Below are positions 46,208 through 54,099 of a stretch of 64,000 nucleotides of DNA, in pieces; position 1 is the first letter of the stretch, and every line of letters starts with the position of its first letter. The position numbers and the translations under genes were made by a program. This DNA comes from Flavobacterium panacis (lineage in GTDB: Bacteria; Bacteroidota; Bacteroidia; Flavobacteriales; Flavobacteriaceae). A model generated the notes under the pieces. The model made no database searches. It was not told the DNA's origin and saw only the letters and a list, made by a program, of their open reading frames with translations. The stretch is taken from assembly GCF_024649945.1 (NCBI RefSeq), contig NZ_JANKMS010000015.1, positions 58,997 through 122,996 on the forward strand, read 5' to 3'.

Positions 46208-47146
46208 TTATAGAGTGGCAAATTGTTCGCCGTTTTTAATGCCAAAAGCGAGCAGTTTATGCCCACTCATAAATCCTTCGTCAGTATAAACCGTATTGAT
46301 ACGGAGCTGTGTATTGTTGTAACACTGAATAATCAGTCCGTTGTTTTCATTTATTTCGAGAATCGTGCCTGGGGCTCTTGGACGATCTGTCAAGGTATTG
46401 GTTAAGGAAACTTCCACAATTCGTATATTTAAACCATTCCATTGTGTATAAGCTCCTTTGTTCCAAGGATTGCAGGCATTTACCAGAGCCTGAATCGATT
46501 TTGAATCCTGATTTTCCCACTGAATCGTAACATCGGTAATACTGGGTTTCTTGTAATAACTTGCCAGAGATTCATCCTGAATTGTGCCTTTATCTTTATT
46601 ATACAATAATGTAAAGAGTTCAGGTAAAATATAAGAAGCCAGATAAGACAAATTAGTGCAAAGCATTCCGTGTGTCAGATCTGTATGAAGAGGCAGTGTC
46701 TTTTTCAGGATTATTTTTCCTTTATCGATTTCTTTTTCAACAGCGTGAACAGAAATTCCGGTTTCTTGTTTTTGTTTTCTGATTGATTCAAAAACAGGAT
46801 CAGAACCGCGCATTTCAGGCAATAATCCATAATGGAAATTATAAAAAACATTGGGCCTTTTCGCCAGAATATCTTCGGGAATTTTCCATGGAAAAGTCAT
46901 CGTGAAGATATTTTTCAGATTCGGGATTTTTGTAATTTCTTCTAACTGAATTTTAAGTTTTGAACTTTCAAATCCTATTAAACCAATGCCAGTTTTAGCA
47001 GCAAAAAGCGAACAGAAAGCTTTTACATCTTCATTATTCGCAGGAACTCCTATTGTATGAAGCCTTCCCATACTGTGTAATGTTTGTATAGCTGGAAAAG
47101 CCAGACGGTTATTACATAAAACTACTATGTCGCGTGTTGGATTCAT
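46208..47146 (-). CDS. Formyltransferase of the Fmt/ArnA family (not the housekeeping Fmt)
   Basis: 312 residues: an N-terminal formyl_trans_N fold plus a C-terminal Fmt_C-like domain (~205-312; SIQALVNACNPWNKGAYTQ, then PGTILEINENNGLIIQC). The catalytic triad is conserved: Asn103 and His105 in FYNFHYGLLPEMRG, Asp141 in KEIDKGKII. It would transfer formyl from 10-formyl-tetrahydrofolate to an amine. The active-site region differs from initiator-tRNA formyltransferases, where SLLPxxRGxAP is expected and GLLPEMRGSDP is found. With its position in an envelope-protein operon, a different amine acceptor such as a sugar, lipid or peptide is more likely. It overlaps the PBP-like gene by 4 bases (ATGA) and lies 18 bases before the giant gene, so all three are probably co-expressed. 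Confidence 0.85.
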   Translation of the reverse strand: MNPTRDIVVLCNNRLAFPAIQTLHSMGRLHTIGVPANNEDVKAFCSLFAAKTGIGLIGFESSKLKIQLEEITKIPNLKNIFTMTFPWKIPEDILAKRPNVFYNFHYGLLPEMRGSDPVFESIRKQKQETGISVHAVEKEIDKGKIILKKTLPLHTDLTHGMLCTNLSYLASYILPELFTLLYNKDKGTIQDESLASYYKKPSITDVTIQWENQDSKSIQALVNACNPWNKGAYTQWNGLNIRIVEVSLTNTLTDRPRAPGTILEINENNGLIIQCYNNTQLRINTVYTDEGFMSGHKLLAFGIKNGEQFATL

Positions 47147-48273
47147 GACTCTAAGCAGGCATAAGAATTAAACCAGGATGCAGAAGTAGTTTCTTTAATA
47201 GCAAGAATATGATGATGCAGACGTTCACGTTCTTCGGCTAGATCATGTGCTTCAGTTATATTCTCTAAGCGGCAATTTCCAGTTTCCTCATTTTTTGTTA
47301 CCGTGGCATAGTAAACCGGTGCCTCAGAAGATCGGGTATTTGGATTCATGTATACTTTTCCTCTTGGAGAATCAATTACTACACCGTCTAATGAAGAACC
47401 ATTCATGGCATCAATAAACAAAGCAGCCTCCCATCCAAGAAGAGAAAAAACATTCGCTTTCTGCTCTTTAATACTGGTCATTACCGCAACAAAATCTTCA
47501 TTTTCTTTATTCGAAGTACTTGCAGACCATGGCACAGCACAACTCCAATTATATCCCGGATATGGTATTTTACTTATCCAGAGTTCTTCGGCAGTAAAAC
47601 CGCTTCCGTATGTTTTTCGTGAGCCTACATTTTTTAGTTTTGCCGATTCTCTAAAGAAATCTTCAGCCATATCGCCGCAGAATGATGTAAATAACGAAGC
47701 ATCCTGATTTTCTTCAAGAAACTGTTCTAAAGGCTGTAAATTAATATCTGCACGCTGTAAAGGTGTTACATGAGTATAATTGACAGTTCCCCCTTTATCC
47801 TCAACGGCAGTCGAAAATGTATAAGGAGATCGGTAGCCGGCATCATAAAAAGAACAGGTAAAAGCAAAATTACTTTGACCTTCATCAAAAGCTTTACGTA
47901 CAATGGCACGGGAACAGAGAGCACCTTCCAAAGAAATAAAATAAACGTTGGATAATACTTTATCAAAAGTCTGAAAATGATAACCGCTGTCTAAAACAAG
48001 TAATAATTTCCCCGCACTTTCAAAAATAGGCTGTATAGATTCGGCTGTAAGAGGATTTACATAGGCGATTATAATATCTGTTCCATTTAGTAAAAGCTGC
48101 TCACAGCAGTCATGAATTTCCTTTTCGTTCCCGCCGACGCCAATGCCAGCCGTTACGATTTCATGATTTTCGTTGGTTCCTAATTTTTTAAGTGCAGATT
48201 TAAATCCGTCCATTACATCAAAGGACAGTGACGGGTAAATGACAGATCTTGGTAAGAGTAAAGCTATTTTCAT
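47143..48273 (-). CDS. Periplasmic-binding-protein-fold protein lacking a signal peptide
   Basis: About 376 residues with the type 1 periplasmic-binding (ABC substrate-binding) fold: a KIALLLPRSVIYPSLSFDVM first strand, GTDIIIAYVNP, GKLLLVLDSGY, then NFAFTCSFYDAGYRSP, ASLFTSFCGDMAEDFF and VFSLLGWEAALFIDAMNG. The frame is open to 48321, but those 16 codons lie in the terminator of the preceding gene, so the ATG at 48273 is chosen. It then has no signal peptide and is predicted cytoplasmic, unlike true transporter-binding proteins; no permease or ATPase gene is near. It overlaps the formyltransferase by 4 bases, so the two probably act together, perhaps as ligand sensor or carrier. Function unknown. 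Confidence 0.78.
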   Translation of the reverse strand: MKIALLLPRSVIYPSLSFDVMDGFKSALKKLGTNENHEIVTAGIGVGGNEKEIHDCCEQLLLNGTDIIIAYVNPLTAESIQPIFESAGKLLLVLDSGYHFQTFDKVLSNVYFISLEGALCSRAIVRKAFDEGQSNFAFTCSFYDAGYRSPYTFSTAVEDKGGTVNYTHVTPLQRADINLQPLEQFLEENQDASLFTSFCGDMAEDFFRESAKLKNVGSRKTYGSGFTAEELWISKIPYPGYNWSCAVPWSASTSNKENEDFVAVMTSIKEQKANVFSLLGWEAALFIDAMNGSSLDGVVIDSPRGKVYMNPNTRSSEAPVYYATVTKNEETGNCRLENITEAHDLAEERERLHHHILAIKETTSASWFNSYACLES

Positions 48274-48292
48274 AAAGTTTAAATGCTGTTTA

Positions 48293-48326
48293 AAAAAAAT
48301 GCCCATCAACAAAAAAGTCAATGGGC
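48293..48326 (-). terminator. Intrinsic terminator after the tail-collar triplet
   Basis: On the minus strand GCCCATTGAC and GTTGATGGGC (two wobble pairs) form a 10-bp stem with a T6 loop, followed by a T8 run. It begins right after the third collar gene, separating the triplet's transcript from the PBP/formyltransferase/giant operon, though read-through is possible. Confidence 0.88.
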
Positions 48327-48334
48327 TTGTAGTA

Positions 48335-48874
48335 TTAGTTCCTAGAAGGGAAAATCCCCTGGATACAGATAATATAATTCATGCCTAAATACGGTTGTTG
48401 AACTGATAATGGCTGGCTTCCTCCCGCATTTCCTACTGTTACTGTAGGCGTAATTGTTTTCAATGACCCGTCAGCTGGCTTAGTCGAATACAGATTACTC
48501 AGTGAAGCAAGATAGGCGTTTTCTGCTGCTCCGGTATTTCCCTGATCGGATAATCCTTTTAAGGTATAAGTTCCCTGTGCTGTATGGGTATGAGGCGGCA
48601 TATTGCTGGAAAGTATAGTATAATTAGGAGATCCAAGAAGAGCTCCCATTGGAAACTGCTGAATACCTGATGTTACTCCGGTTCCTGCAGGAATACGGCC
48701 TCTAAAATCCGGTAAAGCAAAAGTACTTACACCGTTTCCTCCGTATGTGGTGCCTAAAAGGCTGAATAAAGCCTGATTTGAATTAATAGCTAATAGCTGT
48801 CCAGAGCAGTAAGCCCATGTTCTTGGGGCAAAATTTGCTGCAAACAGTCTGATTTCTGACATTGTTCCTTCCAT
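48335..48874 (-). CDS. Phage-tail-collar-domain protein (third of a triplet)
   Basis: 179 residues with the tail-collar (PF07484/microcystin-dependent protein) pattern: MSEIRLFAANFAPRTWAYC, then ALFSLLGTTYGGNGVSTFAL, PDFRGRIPAGTG, then MPPHTHT, ending in PYLGMNYIICIQGIFPSRN. No signal peptide. It is the last of three tandem paralogues (180, 180 and 179 residues) followed by a strong terminator. These domains form short-fibre trimers in phage tails, but free-standing copies without phage genes are common in bacteria and their role is unclear. The Gly/Asn-rich loop and HTH motif in the middle are conserved in all three. Confidence 0.88.
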   Translation of the reverse strand: MEGTMSEIRLFAANFAPRTWAYCSGQLLAINSNQALFSLLGTTYGGNGVSTFALPDFRGRIPAGTGVTSGIQQFPMGALLGSPNYTILSSNMPPHTHTAQGTYTLKGLSDQGNTGAAENAYLASLSNLYSTKPADGSLKTITPTVTVGNAGGSQPLSVQQPYLGMNYIICIQGIFPSRN

Positions 48875-48888
48875 AATTGTGGTTTTTG

Positions 48889-49431
48889 TTAGTTTCTACT
48901 TGGGAAAATGCCTTCTAGACAAATAATATAATTCGTTGCTAGATAAGGCTGGATGATATTAAAAGGCGCACTGCTTCCAGCGACAGAAACCACTACTGTT
49001 GAAGTTCCGGATTTCAAATTACTGTCTGCTGCCTCAGATGTATACGCTAAGGCATTACCTGCCAATACCGCATTTGCAGGTGCTCCAGTATTACCAGTAT
49101 CATTGTAAACAGGTACAGAAACTGTACTGCCTGTAGAAATATGCGTGTGAATAGGCATTTGAGCACTAGTCATTACAACCGTTTCTGTTCCTCCAACCTG
49201 TCCTAGTAGTATTTGTGGCAGTCCCGGACCAGTTCCTACACCTACTGGAACACGTCCCTGCAGGTTAGGAATATTAAATGTAGTTACCCCGTCACCTCCG
49301 TATGTTGTGCCAATTAAGACGTACAAAGCCTGATAACTGGCAATGCTAAGTTGTGCTCCATTGCAAATTGCCCAACCAAGAGGTGCAAAATCTCCTGCGA
49401 ATAGGCGGATTTCACTTATATATCCTTCCAT
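48889..49431 (-). CDS. Phage-tail-collar-domain protein (second of a triplet)
   Basis: 180 residues with the same fold signature: YISEIRLFAGDFAPLGWAIC, then LYVLIGTTYGGDGVTTFNIP, LQGRVPVGVGTG, MPIHTHI, and the end PYLATNYIICLEGIFPSRN. It is 14 bases from the third copy and 56 bases from the first, so the three are co-transcribed. Sequence differences between copies concentrate in the central loop (about residues 95-150), which would be the variable tip if they assemble into a fibre. Confidence 0.88.
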   Translation of the reverse strand: MEGYISEIRLFAGDFAPLGWAICNGAQLSIASYQALYVLIGTTYGGDGVTTFNIPNLQGRVPVGVGTGPGLPQILLGQVGGTETVVMTSAQMPIHTHISTGSTVSVPVYNDTGNTGAPANAVLAGNALAYTSEAADSNLKSGTSTVVVSVAGSSAPFNIIQPYLATNYIICLEGIFPSRN

Positions 49432-49487
49432 GTTTTAATTTTTTAGATTTTGATTTTACTTATAAAATTTAAATAGCAAATGCGTTG

Positions 49488-50030
49488 TTAAGAACGCGGT
49501 GGAAATAAACCATATAAACAGATAATGTAGTTTATACCTATTGTAGGCTGCATTAACGAAATAGGACTCTGTCCTGTACCAGCATTAGCTAGAACTATAT
49601 TATAAGTAACTGGTTTCATTGGGTCATCTCCTTCAGTAGTGCTGTACATCTTATTTTTAGAAGCAAGCGTATTACCGCTAGGAGTATTAAGATTTCCTGT
49701 GTCTGAATAAGCAGGAATTGAAAAAGCTGAAGTAACAGGATGATTATGAGCTGCAAGCTCGTTAATTGTAATTTGATGTGTATTAGTGCCTCCCTGCTGT
49801 CCGTTTGCGTAGGTAGATAACCCAACTGCGGTACCAGCTCCTATCGCTACACGTCCGGCAAAGTTAGGCAGTTGAAACGTAGTCGATCCGTTGCCTCCAT
49901 ACGTAGTTCCGATAATAGCAAAAAGAGGAGTGTTTGATTGAATTGCGACTATCTGTCCATTACAATAAGCCCAGTTTCGTGGAGCGAAACCTGCTGCAAA
50001 ATGACGAATTTCTCCAATGTATCCATCCAT
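49488..50030 (-). CDS. Phage-tail-collar-domain protein (first of a triplet)
   Basis: 180 residues: YIGEIRHFAAGFAPRNWAYC, then LFAIIGTTYGGNGSTTFQLP, FAGRVAIGAG, ELAAHNHPV and the end PTIGINYIICLYGLFPPRS. It is the promoter-proximal copy of the triplet. The His motif reads AHNH instead of PHTH/IHTH in the other two, and the end is PPRS instead of PSRN, so it is the most divergent copy. No lysis, capsid, terminase or integrase gene is near, so this is not a readable prophage. Confidence 0.88.
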   Translation of the reverse strand: MDGYIGEIRHFAAGFAPRNWAYCNGQIVAIQSNTPLFAIIGTTYGGNGSTTFQLPNFAGRVAIGAGTAVGLSTYANGQQGGTNTHQITINELAAHNHPVTSAFSIPAYSDTGNLNTPSGNTLASKNKMYSTTEGDDPMKPVTYNIVLANAGTGQSPISLMQPTIGINYIICLYGLFPPRS

Positions 50031-50711
50031 AGTTTATTAATTTATAGGTTAATGTTTAATGATTAGAATCTGGTGGTAATTTTTCCTGTAAGATAAGATT
50101 ACATTTAGCTATTTATCTGACAGTATTTTATTACATAGCTAATTTACTGTATATAAGCACTTTAAAAACACGTAGAAATACCTGTTTTTAAAAAATAAAA
50201 CATAACCTACTTTTTAAATAATTAATTGAAAGATATTCGCCTCTTTTTGTTGTAGGATTCAGGACTGCAACTTCAGGAATACAGTACTATCTGAAAGAAC
50301 AAAAACTATTGATTGAATCCAAAGTTATTGTCCTGAAAGCAAAACTTACCTTAAAATATTTTAATAAAAAAGTGGAGTTGCTTTCAATTTCCCAAATGAA
50401 AGCTAAGGTTGTTTGAAAATAATATACTGATTATTACAAAATCATTTAGTAAAATCATATAATGGACTTACTTCCATTTTGTAACAAAAAAATGTATGTG
50501 AATAAAAATGTTTACTCATTTAAGTTCTACGGTAAATCATATCTCAATATTTTTCGAAATACAAAAACCCATCAAAATCAAAAATTATGAAAGAAAAGAT
50601 GTCGCATACCTTAGCGAACTAACGAAAATATAAAGCAAAGATGTTATCAAAGGATGATCATTTGTCTCTATTTGAAACAATAATTAGCAAACGAAAAAAG
50701 TAGTTTTTTGG

Positions 50712-50807
50712 TGCTCACTTTGCACTGAAATTAGATGGTCACTTTAAGCTGAAATTAAGTGGTCATTTTAAATTGGAAAACAGTGGTCAATATCCGTCAG
50801 TTTTACA
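50712..50807. repeat. Four 24-base tandem repeats resembling an IS21-family end
   Basis: Four units of exactly 24 bases start at 50712, 50736, 50760 and 50784. The first reads TGCTCACTTTGCACTGAAAT, the others begin TGGTCACTTTAAGC, TGGTCATTTTAAAT and TGGTCAATATCC. IS21 elements carry such multiple terminal repeats as transposase-binding sites at their ends, often with a TGG(C)TCA core. No istA or istB gene is present nearby, so this looks like an orphan end left by a deleted element. Confidence 0.65.
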
Positions 50808-51525
50808 TTATGTCAAACTTACTCAGAAAATATTCAGCTTTTCTAATTGACAAGATTTGCTCTTCTAAAACCTCAATTTCCTTATTCTATTTCTTTTTAG
50901 TAGCACTTTTAGATTCTGTTAAGGATGTAAGTTCAAATACTCAAAATCACTTAAATTGACACGCTTGCCAATCTATCTTTTTTCTACTTTAAACTAATTA
51001 CCATAAGATGTACATTTTTTCACTTTATTTTCATCAAGGTATACATTGAGTATAACAATTGTACAAGATAAAAATCAAGAAAGTAAAAACCCAGCTAAAT
51101 CAATGTGAACCAACTAAGAGAAAGCAAATAAAACTTAAAGAAAGTAGATTTATTTCCGAAGCAGAAATTAACAATCCTTATTTCATAAGGGTTAGGCAAG
51201 CGTAAGGTACAAATATGATAAAGTTTTGTGTAAACCGCAGCAAAACAAAAATATACATCACAATACTATATATTTGATGATAAATTATGACATTTTAAGA
51301 AAGAACTTTTAAAAGCATAAGGAGTAACAAATGTAAAAAAATTATAAATAAATCTATTAAAATTAACTAAAAATCAGTAATCTGACCATAGTAATGATCA
51401 TTGTCCATCTATCTAATAATCATAGAAATATTGACAACGATGATTTTCTTTCTAATATTTTCACTAAATAAAAAAAAATCGTCCTAAAGTAAAATTCTCA
51501 TTTCAGGACAAATCTCCTTCTTCAA

Positions 51526-51675
51526 GAGACAATTTCTATTAAAAATACAACTCTTCTTCAATAAAAATTCTTAAATCAGTTTTATAAAAAAACCGCATTT
51601 ACAAAGCAAAAAAACGTGTAAAGACCTAATAAACAAATCAATTACACTCATTAAATTTAAGCGCCTCCTAATTAA
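51526..51675. repeat. Dispersed non-coding repeat, copy 2
   Basis: Aligns with bases 34281-34430: GAGACAATTTCTATTAAAAA, AATACAACTCTTCTTCAATA, TTAAATCAGTTTTATAAAAA, ACAAAGCAAAAAAA and CTCATTAAATTTAAGCGCCT in the same order and spacing. Only the first two-thirds of copy 1 is present. Confidence 0.75.
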
Positions 51676-51940
51676 GTTTTACGACAAAATCATAGTACAC
51701 TGTTTTCGAAATTTCAGAAAATGGGTTTCATTTCAGAACAAAAAACACAGGTTTTAGAACATTTTTGTCAACTATTTGAAATATAAATCTTACTTTTAAA
51801 GACCAAACCTCCCCTGATCATCTGAAAAATACTTTTCATCTCCCCCTGACCTAAAAAGAATCGCTATGAAAAAATTAGTCCTAATACAATTAAAATTATG
51901 CGGATTTCTGCGCTAAATCCATATATAGAACAACCTCTGT

Positions 51941-51971
51941 TTTGAATGGCATCAGTACAGTTTTACATTTC
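51941..51971 (+). promoter_or_regulatory. Bacteroidota-type promoter for the PI-PLC gene
   Basis: TTTG at 51941-51944 and TACATTTC at 51964-51971, separated by exactly 19 bases, match the Bacteroidota consensus TTTG-N19-TAnnTTTG in all but the last base. The start codon is about 35 bases downstream. Confidence 0.65.
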
Positions 51972-52005
51972 CACAGTTTAAGTTAACCCATAAAACTATT
52001 ATATT

Positions 52006-53259
52006 ATGTCAAATCTACCTCAGAATCCAAGATGGATGCAGTATGTCAATGATGAAAGAAAGATTTCGGAATTGACCATACCGGGCACCCACGACACTGG
52101 CACTTTCCAGGTCATAAATATTGGTCCTGCAAAATGCCAGACCCTGAAATTGACCGACCAGCTCAACGCCGGAATCCGTTATCTGGACATCAGGGCCGCA
52201 AAAGGAAACGATAATGACGGAGTACTATGGCTCTATCACGGCAAACCTCCCTTCGGATCAAATCTCAATATCACTTTATCACAGGTAATCGATGTCTGTC
52301 TCAAATTTCTCGAACAAAATCCGACTGAAACCATCTTGATGTCGATAAAGCAGGAATTCGGTGATTCAATTCACAAATGGGTGGAACAGACCATCAATAA
52401 AAACAAGGAAAAATGGTATCTAGGCAATGATCGGATTCCAAAACTAAAGGAAGTAAAAGGCAGGATAATACTGCTTCGCAGGTTCGATTATCTGGATATC
52501 GGTCTGGATTGCCAGGGAAATTTCCCCAAAGACGGTACAGGAGACTTCTCGCATCATAAGGTGAAATTCTATGTACAGGACAACTACTACTCCTGGTCCA
52601 AGGGAAACAACAAGGCGGATAAATTCAATCTCCACATCAAACCTGTACTGGAGAAAGCCGCCGCCGATAGTGTTGAAACAATATATATCAATTTTGCGAG
52701 TGCGACCGGTATTACCGCAGGAGTCCTCCCTTTTTCCTCAAACCCAAAAGATCTCGCTGATTCAGTAAACCCACTGCTGTATAAATATTTGAAGGATCAT
52801 CCAACAAAACGTTATGGCATCATTCCGATGGATTTTCCGGAAATTGAAAAATATCTGATCACCAGGATACTGGACTGCAGCTACGACAATCCAATGCTGC
52901 TTCCTCGTGCCATCAACAAGGCAACAGGCATCGTCTACCTGAGTTTCAGCCAGCAACTTTATCATGTCCCGGACCCTTCCGTTGCGGAAAATATATTCAG
53001 GAAAGGATGGGATCCCCAGCTGCTGCCATGCTTTAATTTTGATGTTGCCTCCTCCACCCTACTCAAGAACGGGAAACTGATAAAATTCAATGACCGGAAC
53101 GAAATCTACTTATCCTATGAAAGGGAAAACGGACTGAAACCTGCACTGCACCACATCTACGATTCAGGAGTGCTGAACAGGTACGGTCTGCATGGAGAAA
53201 TAAAAATGATCCCTGAAGCGCAGAAAGGCAGCTACGAAATCTTAAGTCCGATAACGTAA
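52006..53259 (+). CDS. Phosphatidylinositol-specific phospholipase C-like protein
   Basis: 417 residues. The PI-PLC X-type catalytic region occupies about residues 8-300: His29-Asp30 in TIPGTHDTG, Asp61 and Arg63 in YLDIRAA, and the second catalytic His78 in WLYHGKPP, in the order and spacing of bacterial PI-PLCs. The remaining C-terminal ~110 residues may be a separate small domain (YLSFSQQLYHVPDPS onwards). Bacterial PI-PLCs cleave phosphatidylinositol or GPI anchors, usually outside the cell, yet this protein begins MSNLPQNPRWMQY with no signal peptide. The gene and its right neighbour look clearly richer in G/C than flanking DNA, suggesting transfer. Own promoter and terminator. Confidence 0.83.
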   Translation: MSNLPQNPRWMQYVNDERKISELTIPGTHDTGTFQVINIGPAKCQTLKLTDQLNAGIRYLDIRAAKGNDNDGVLWLYHGKPPFGSNLNITLSQVIDVCLKFLEQNPTETILMSIKQEFGDSIHKWVEQTINKNKEKWYLGNDRIPKLKEVKGRIILLRRFDYLDIGLDCQGNFPKDGTGDFSHHKVKFYVQDNYYSWSKGNNKADKFNLHIKPVLEKAAADSVETIYINFASATGITAGVLPFSSNPKDLADSVNPLLYKYLKDHPTKRYGIIPMDFPEIEKYLITRILDCSYDNPMLLPRAINKATGIVYLSFSQQLYHVPDPSVAENIFRKGWDPQLLPCFNFDVASSTLLKNGKLIKFNDRNEIYLSYERENGLKPALHHIYDSGVLNRYGLHGEIKMIPEAQKGSYEILSPIT

Positions 53260-53296
53260 TAAACAATCGGCTAAACAAACCCCATAATCAGACATC

Positions 53297-53335
53297 GCCG
53301 AGTTCAAAAACAGGATGCTCGGCTTTGTTTTGTTT
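53297..53335 (+). terminator. Terminator after the PI-PLC gene
   Basis: GCCGAG (53297-53302) and CTCGGC (53318-53323) enclose a 15-base loop and are followed by TTTGTTTTGTTT. Confidence 0.8.
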
Positions 53336-53402
53336 CTGGAAACCACAGCCCCCCACTTGAAACAGACTGCATATTCCGATATAAGCCCGGCATTTTCAAT
53401 CT

Positions 53403-53783
53403 TCAATCGTTCTTATTACCAGCCAATATCTGCTCCGCCCATCCGGGCCTCTCCCCATCGTACCTCTCCATCTTTCCTACAGCCATGCGGGTATCGGGAT
53501 ACAGGGCTTTATAAACAGGCTTCCTGCGGTGCATGATCAGATAATAAAAATCCCGTTTGTGCTCCGGCAGCACCTCAAGTCCGCCCGAAACATGATTGTA
53601 TCTGAATTTCAGATGAATCAGGATCTTCGCAAGCTCCAAAGTATCATTCTTGCCCAGACACCAGTACAGTATGTTCCCATACTCGAATAGTATTTTAAGC
53701 GCCCTATAGCCACGTGATGTTGTACGCAGTCCCGAAGATGCCAGCACATAGGCATCCACCTCCAATTCTTGTCCCGCCGTCAT
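53403..53783 (-). CDS. Hypothetical 126-residue protein
   Basis: No signal or membrane segment. Two helical regions carry conserved-looking motifs (GYRALKILFEYGNILYWCLG, then ELAKILIHLKFRYNHVSGGL, and a basic FYYLIMHRRKPVYKALYP). No family recognised. Its G/C content is raised like that of the convergent PI-PLC gene, so the two may have been acquired together. The start MTAGQELEV is at 53783; the frame ends shortly past the PI-PLC terminator. Confidence 0.55.
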   Translation of the reverse strand: MTAGQELEVDAYVLASSGLRTTSRGYRALKILFEYGNILYWCLGKNDTLELAKILIHLKFRYNHVSGGLEVLPEHKRDFYYLIMHRRKPVYKALYPDTRMAVGKMERYDGERPGWAEQILAGNKND

Positions 53784-54099
53784 ATTTTCTAACGATTAAA
53801 AAAACAAAATTAGTTACTACATGAAACGATAAACTATTATTAACTGTTCCAAATCATAACATTAACATAAACTGACGAATTTTATTACTTCCCGATCGAG
53901 ACGCGGCATTGTAATTTTGGAGTTACCTTCTTTTTACCACAAAAAGATAAGGGGAATTTGCCAATATTCGGCCATCACAATATGATCCGACTGACCCATT
54001 TTTCCAGATTACACCTTAAAAATCAGCTTATAAAAAAACAGCTGTAAAATATTACAGCCGTTTCATTAATCCATATCGTTTTTATAGAATGGAAATAAA
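53784..54099. other. 316-base intergenic stretch
   Basis: No gene or recognisable element apart from the dioxygenase terminator at its right edge. Base composition returns to AT-rich after about 53900. Confidence 0.4.
54033..54058 (-). terminator. Terminator of the PhyH-type dioxygenase gene
   Basis: GCTGTAA (54041-54047) and TTACAGC (54052-54058) form a perfect 7-bp stem with a 4-base loop. On the minus strand a T7 run follows, about 45 bases past the stop. Confidence 0.85.

Larger units (their letters stand above)
50031..52005. other. Eroded 2-kb AT-rich region between collar genes and PI-PLC
   Basis: No intact gene is seen. A 50-codon open frame at about 50258-50416 (contains IQYYLKEQKLLIESKV) and a short one at 50641-50703 (MLSKDDHLSLFETIISKRK) may be decayed gene pieces, but I cannot assign them. 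The IS21-like 24-base repeat array (50712-50807) and dispersed-repeat copy 2 (51526-51675) lie here. The PI-PLC promoter is at the right edge. It reads as a graveyard of mobile DNA. Confidence 0.5.

Noticed and set aside
46208..47146. Housekeeping initiator-tRNA formyltransferase
   Set aside because: Altered active-site loop and location in a surface-protein operon make an alternative acceptor more likely; not excluded without a genome-wide check.
48274..48321. Longer start for the PBP-like gene
   Set aside because: These 16 codons overlap the T-run and stem of the upstream terminator; ATG 48273 begins exactly at the fold's first strand.
48335..50030. Prophage suggested by phage-tail-collar domains
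   Set aside because: No capsid, portal, terminase, tail-tube, lysis or integrase gene in the flanks; stand-alone collar proteins occur in many bacteria.
50759..50959. 66-codon frame starting within the 24-base repeat array
   Set aside because: Starts inside the IS21-like repeats and resembles no transposase; probably chance.
53087..53278. 63-codon minus-strand frame opposite the PI-PLC end
   Set aside because: Antisense to a well-supported gene; Arg/Ser-rich and without features.
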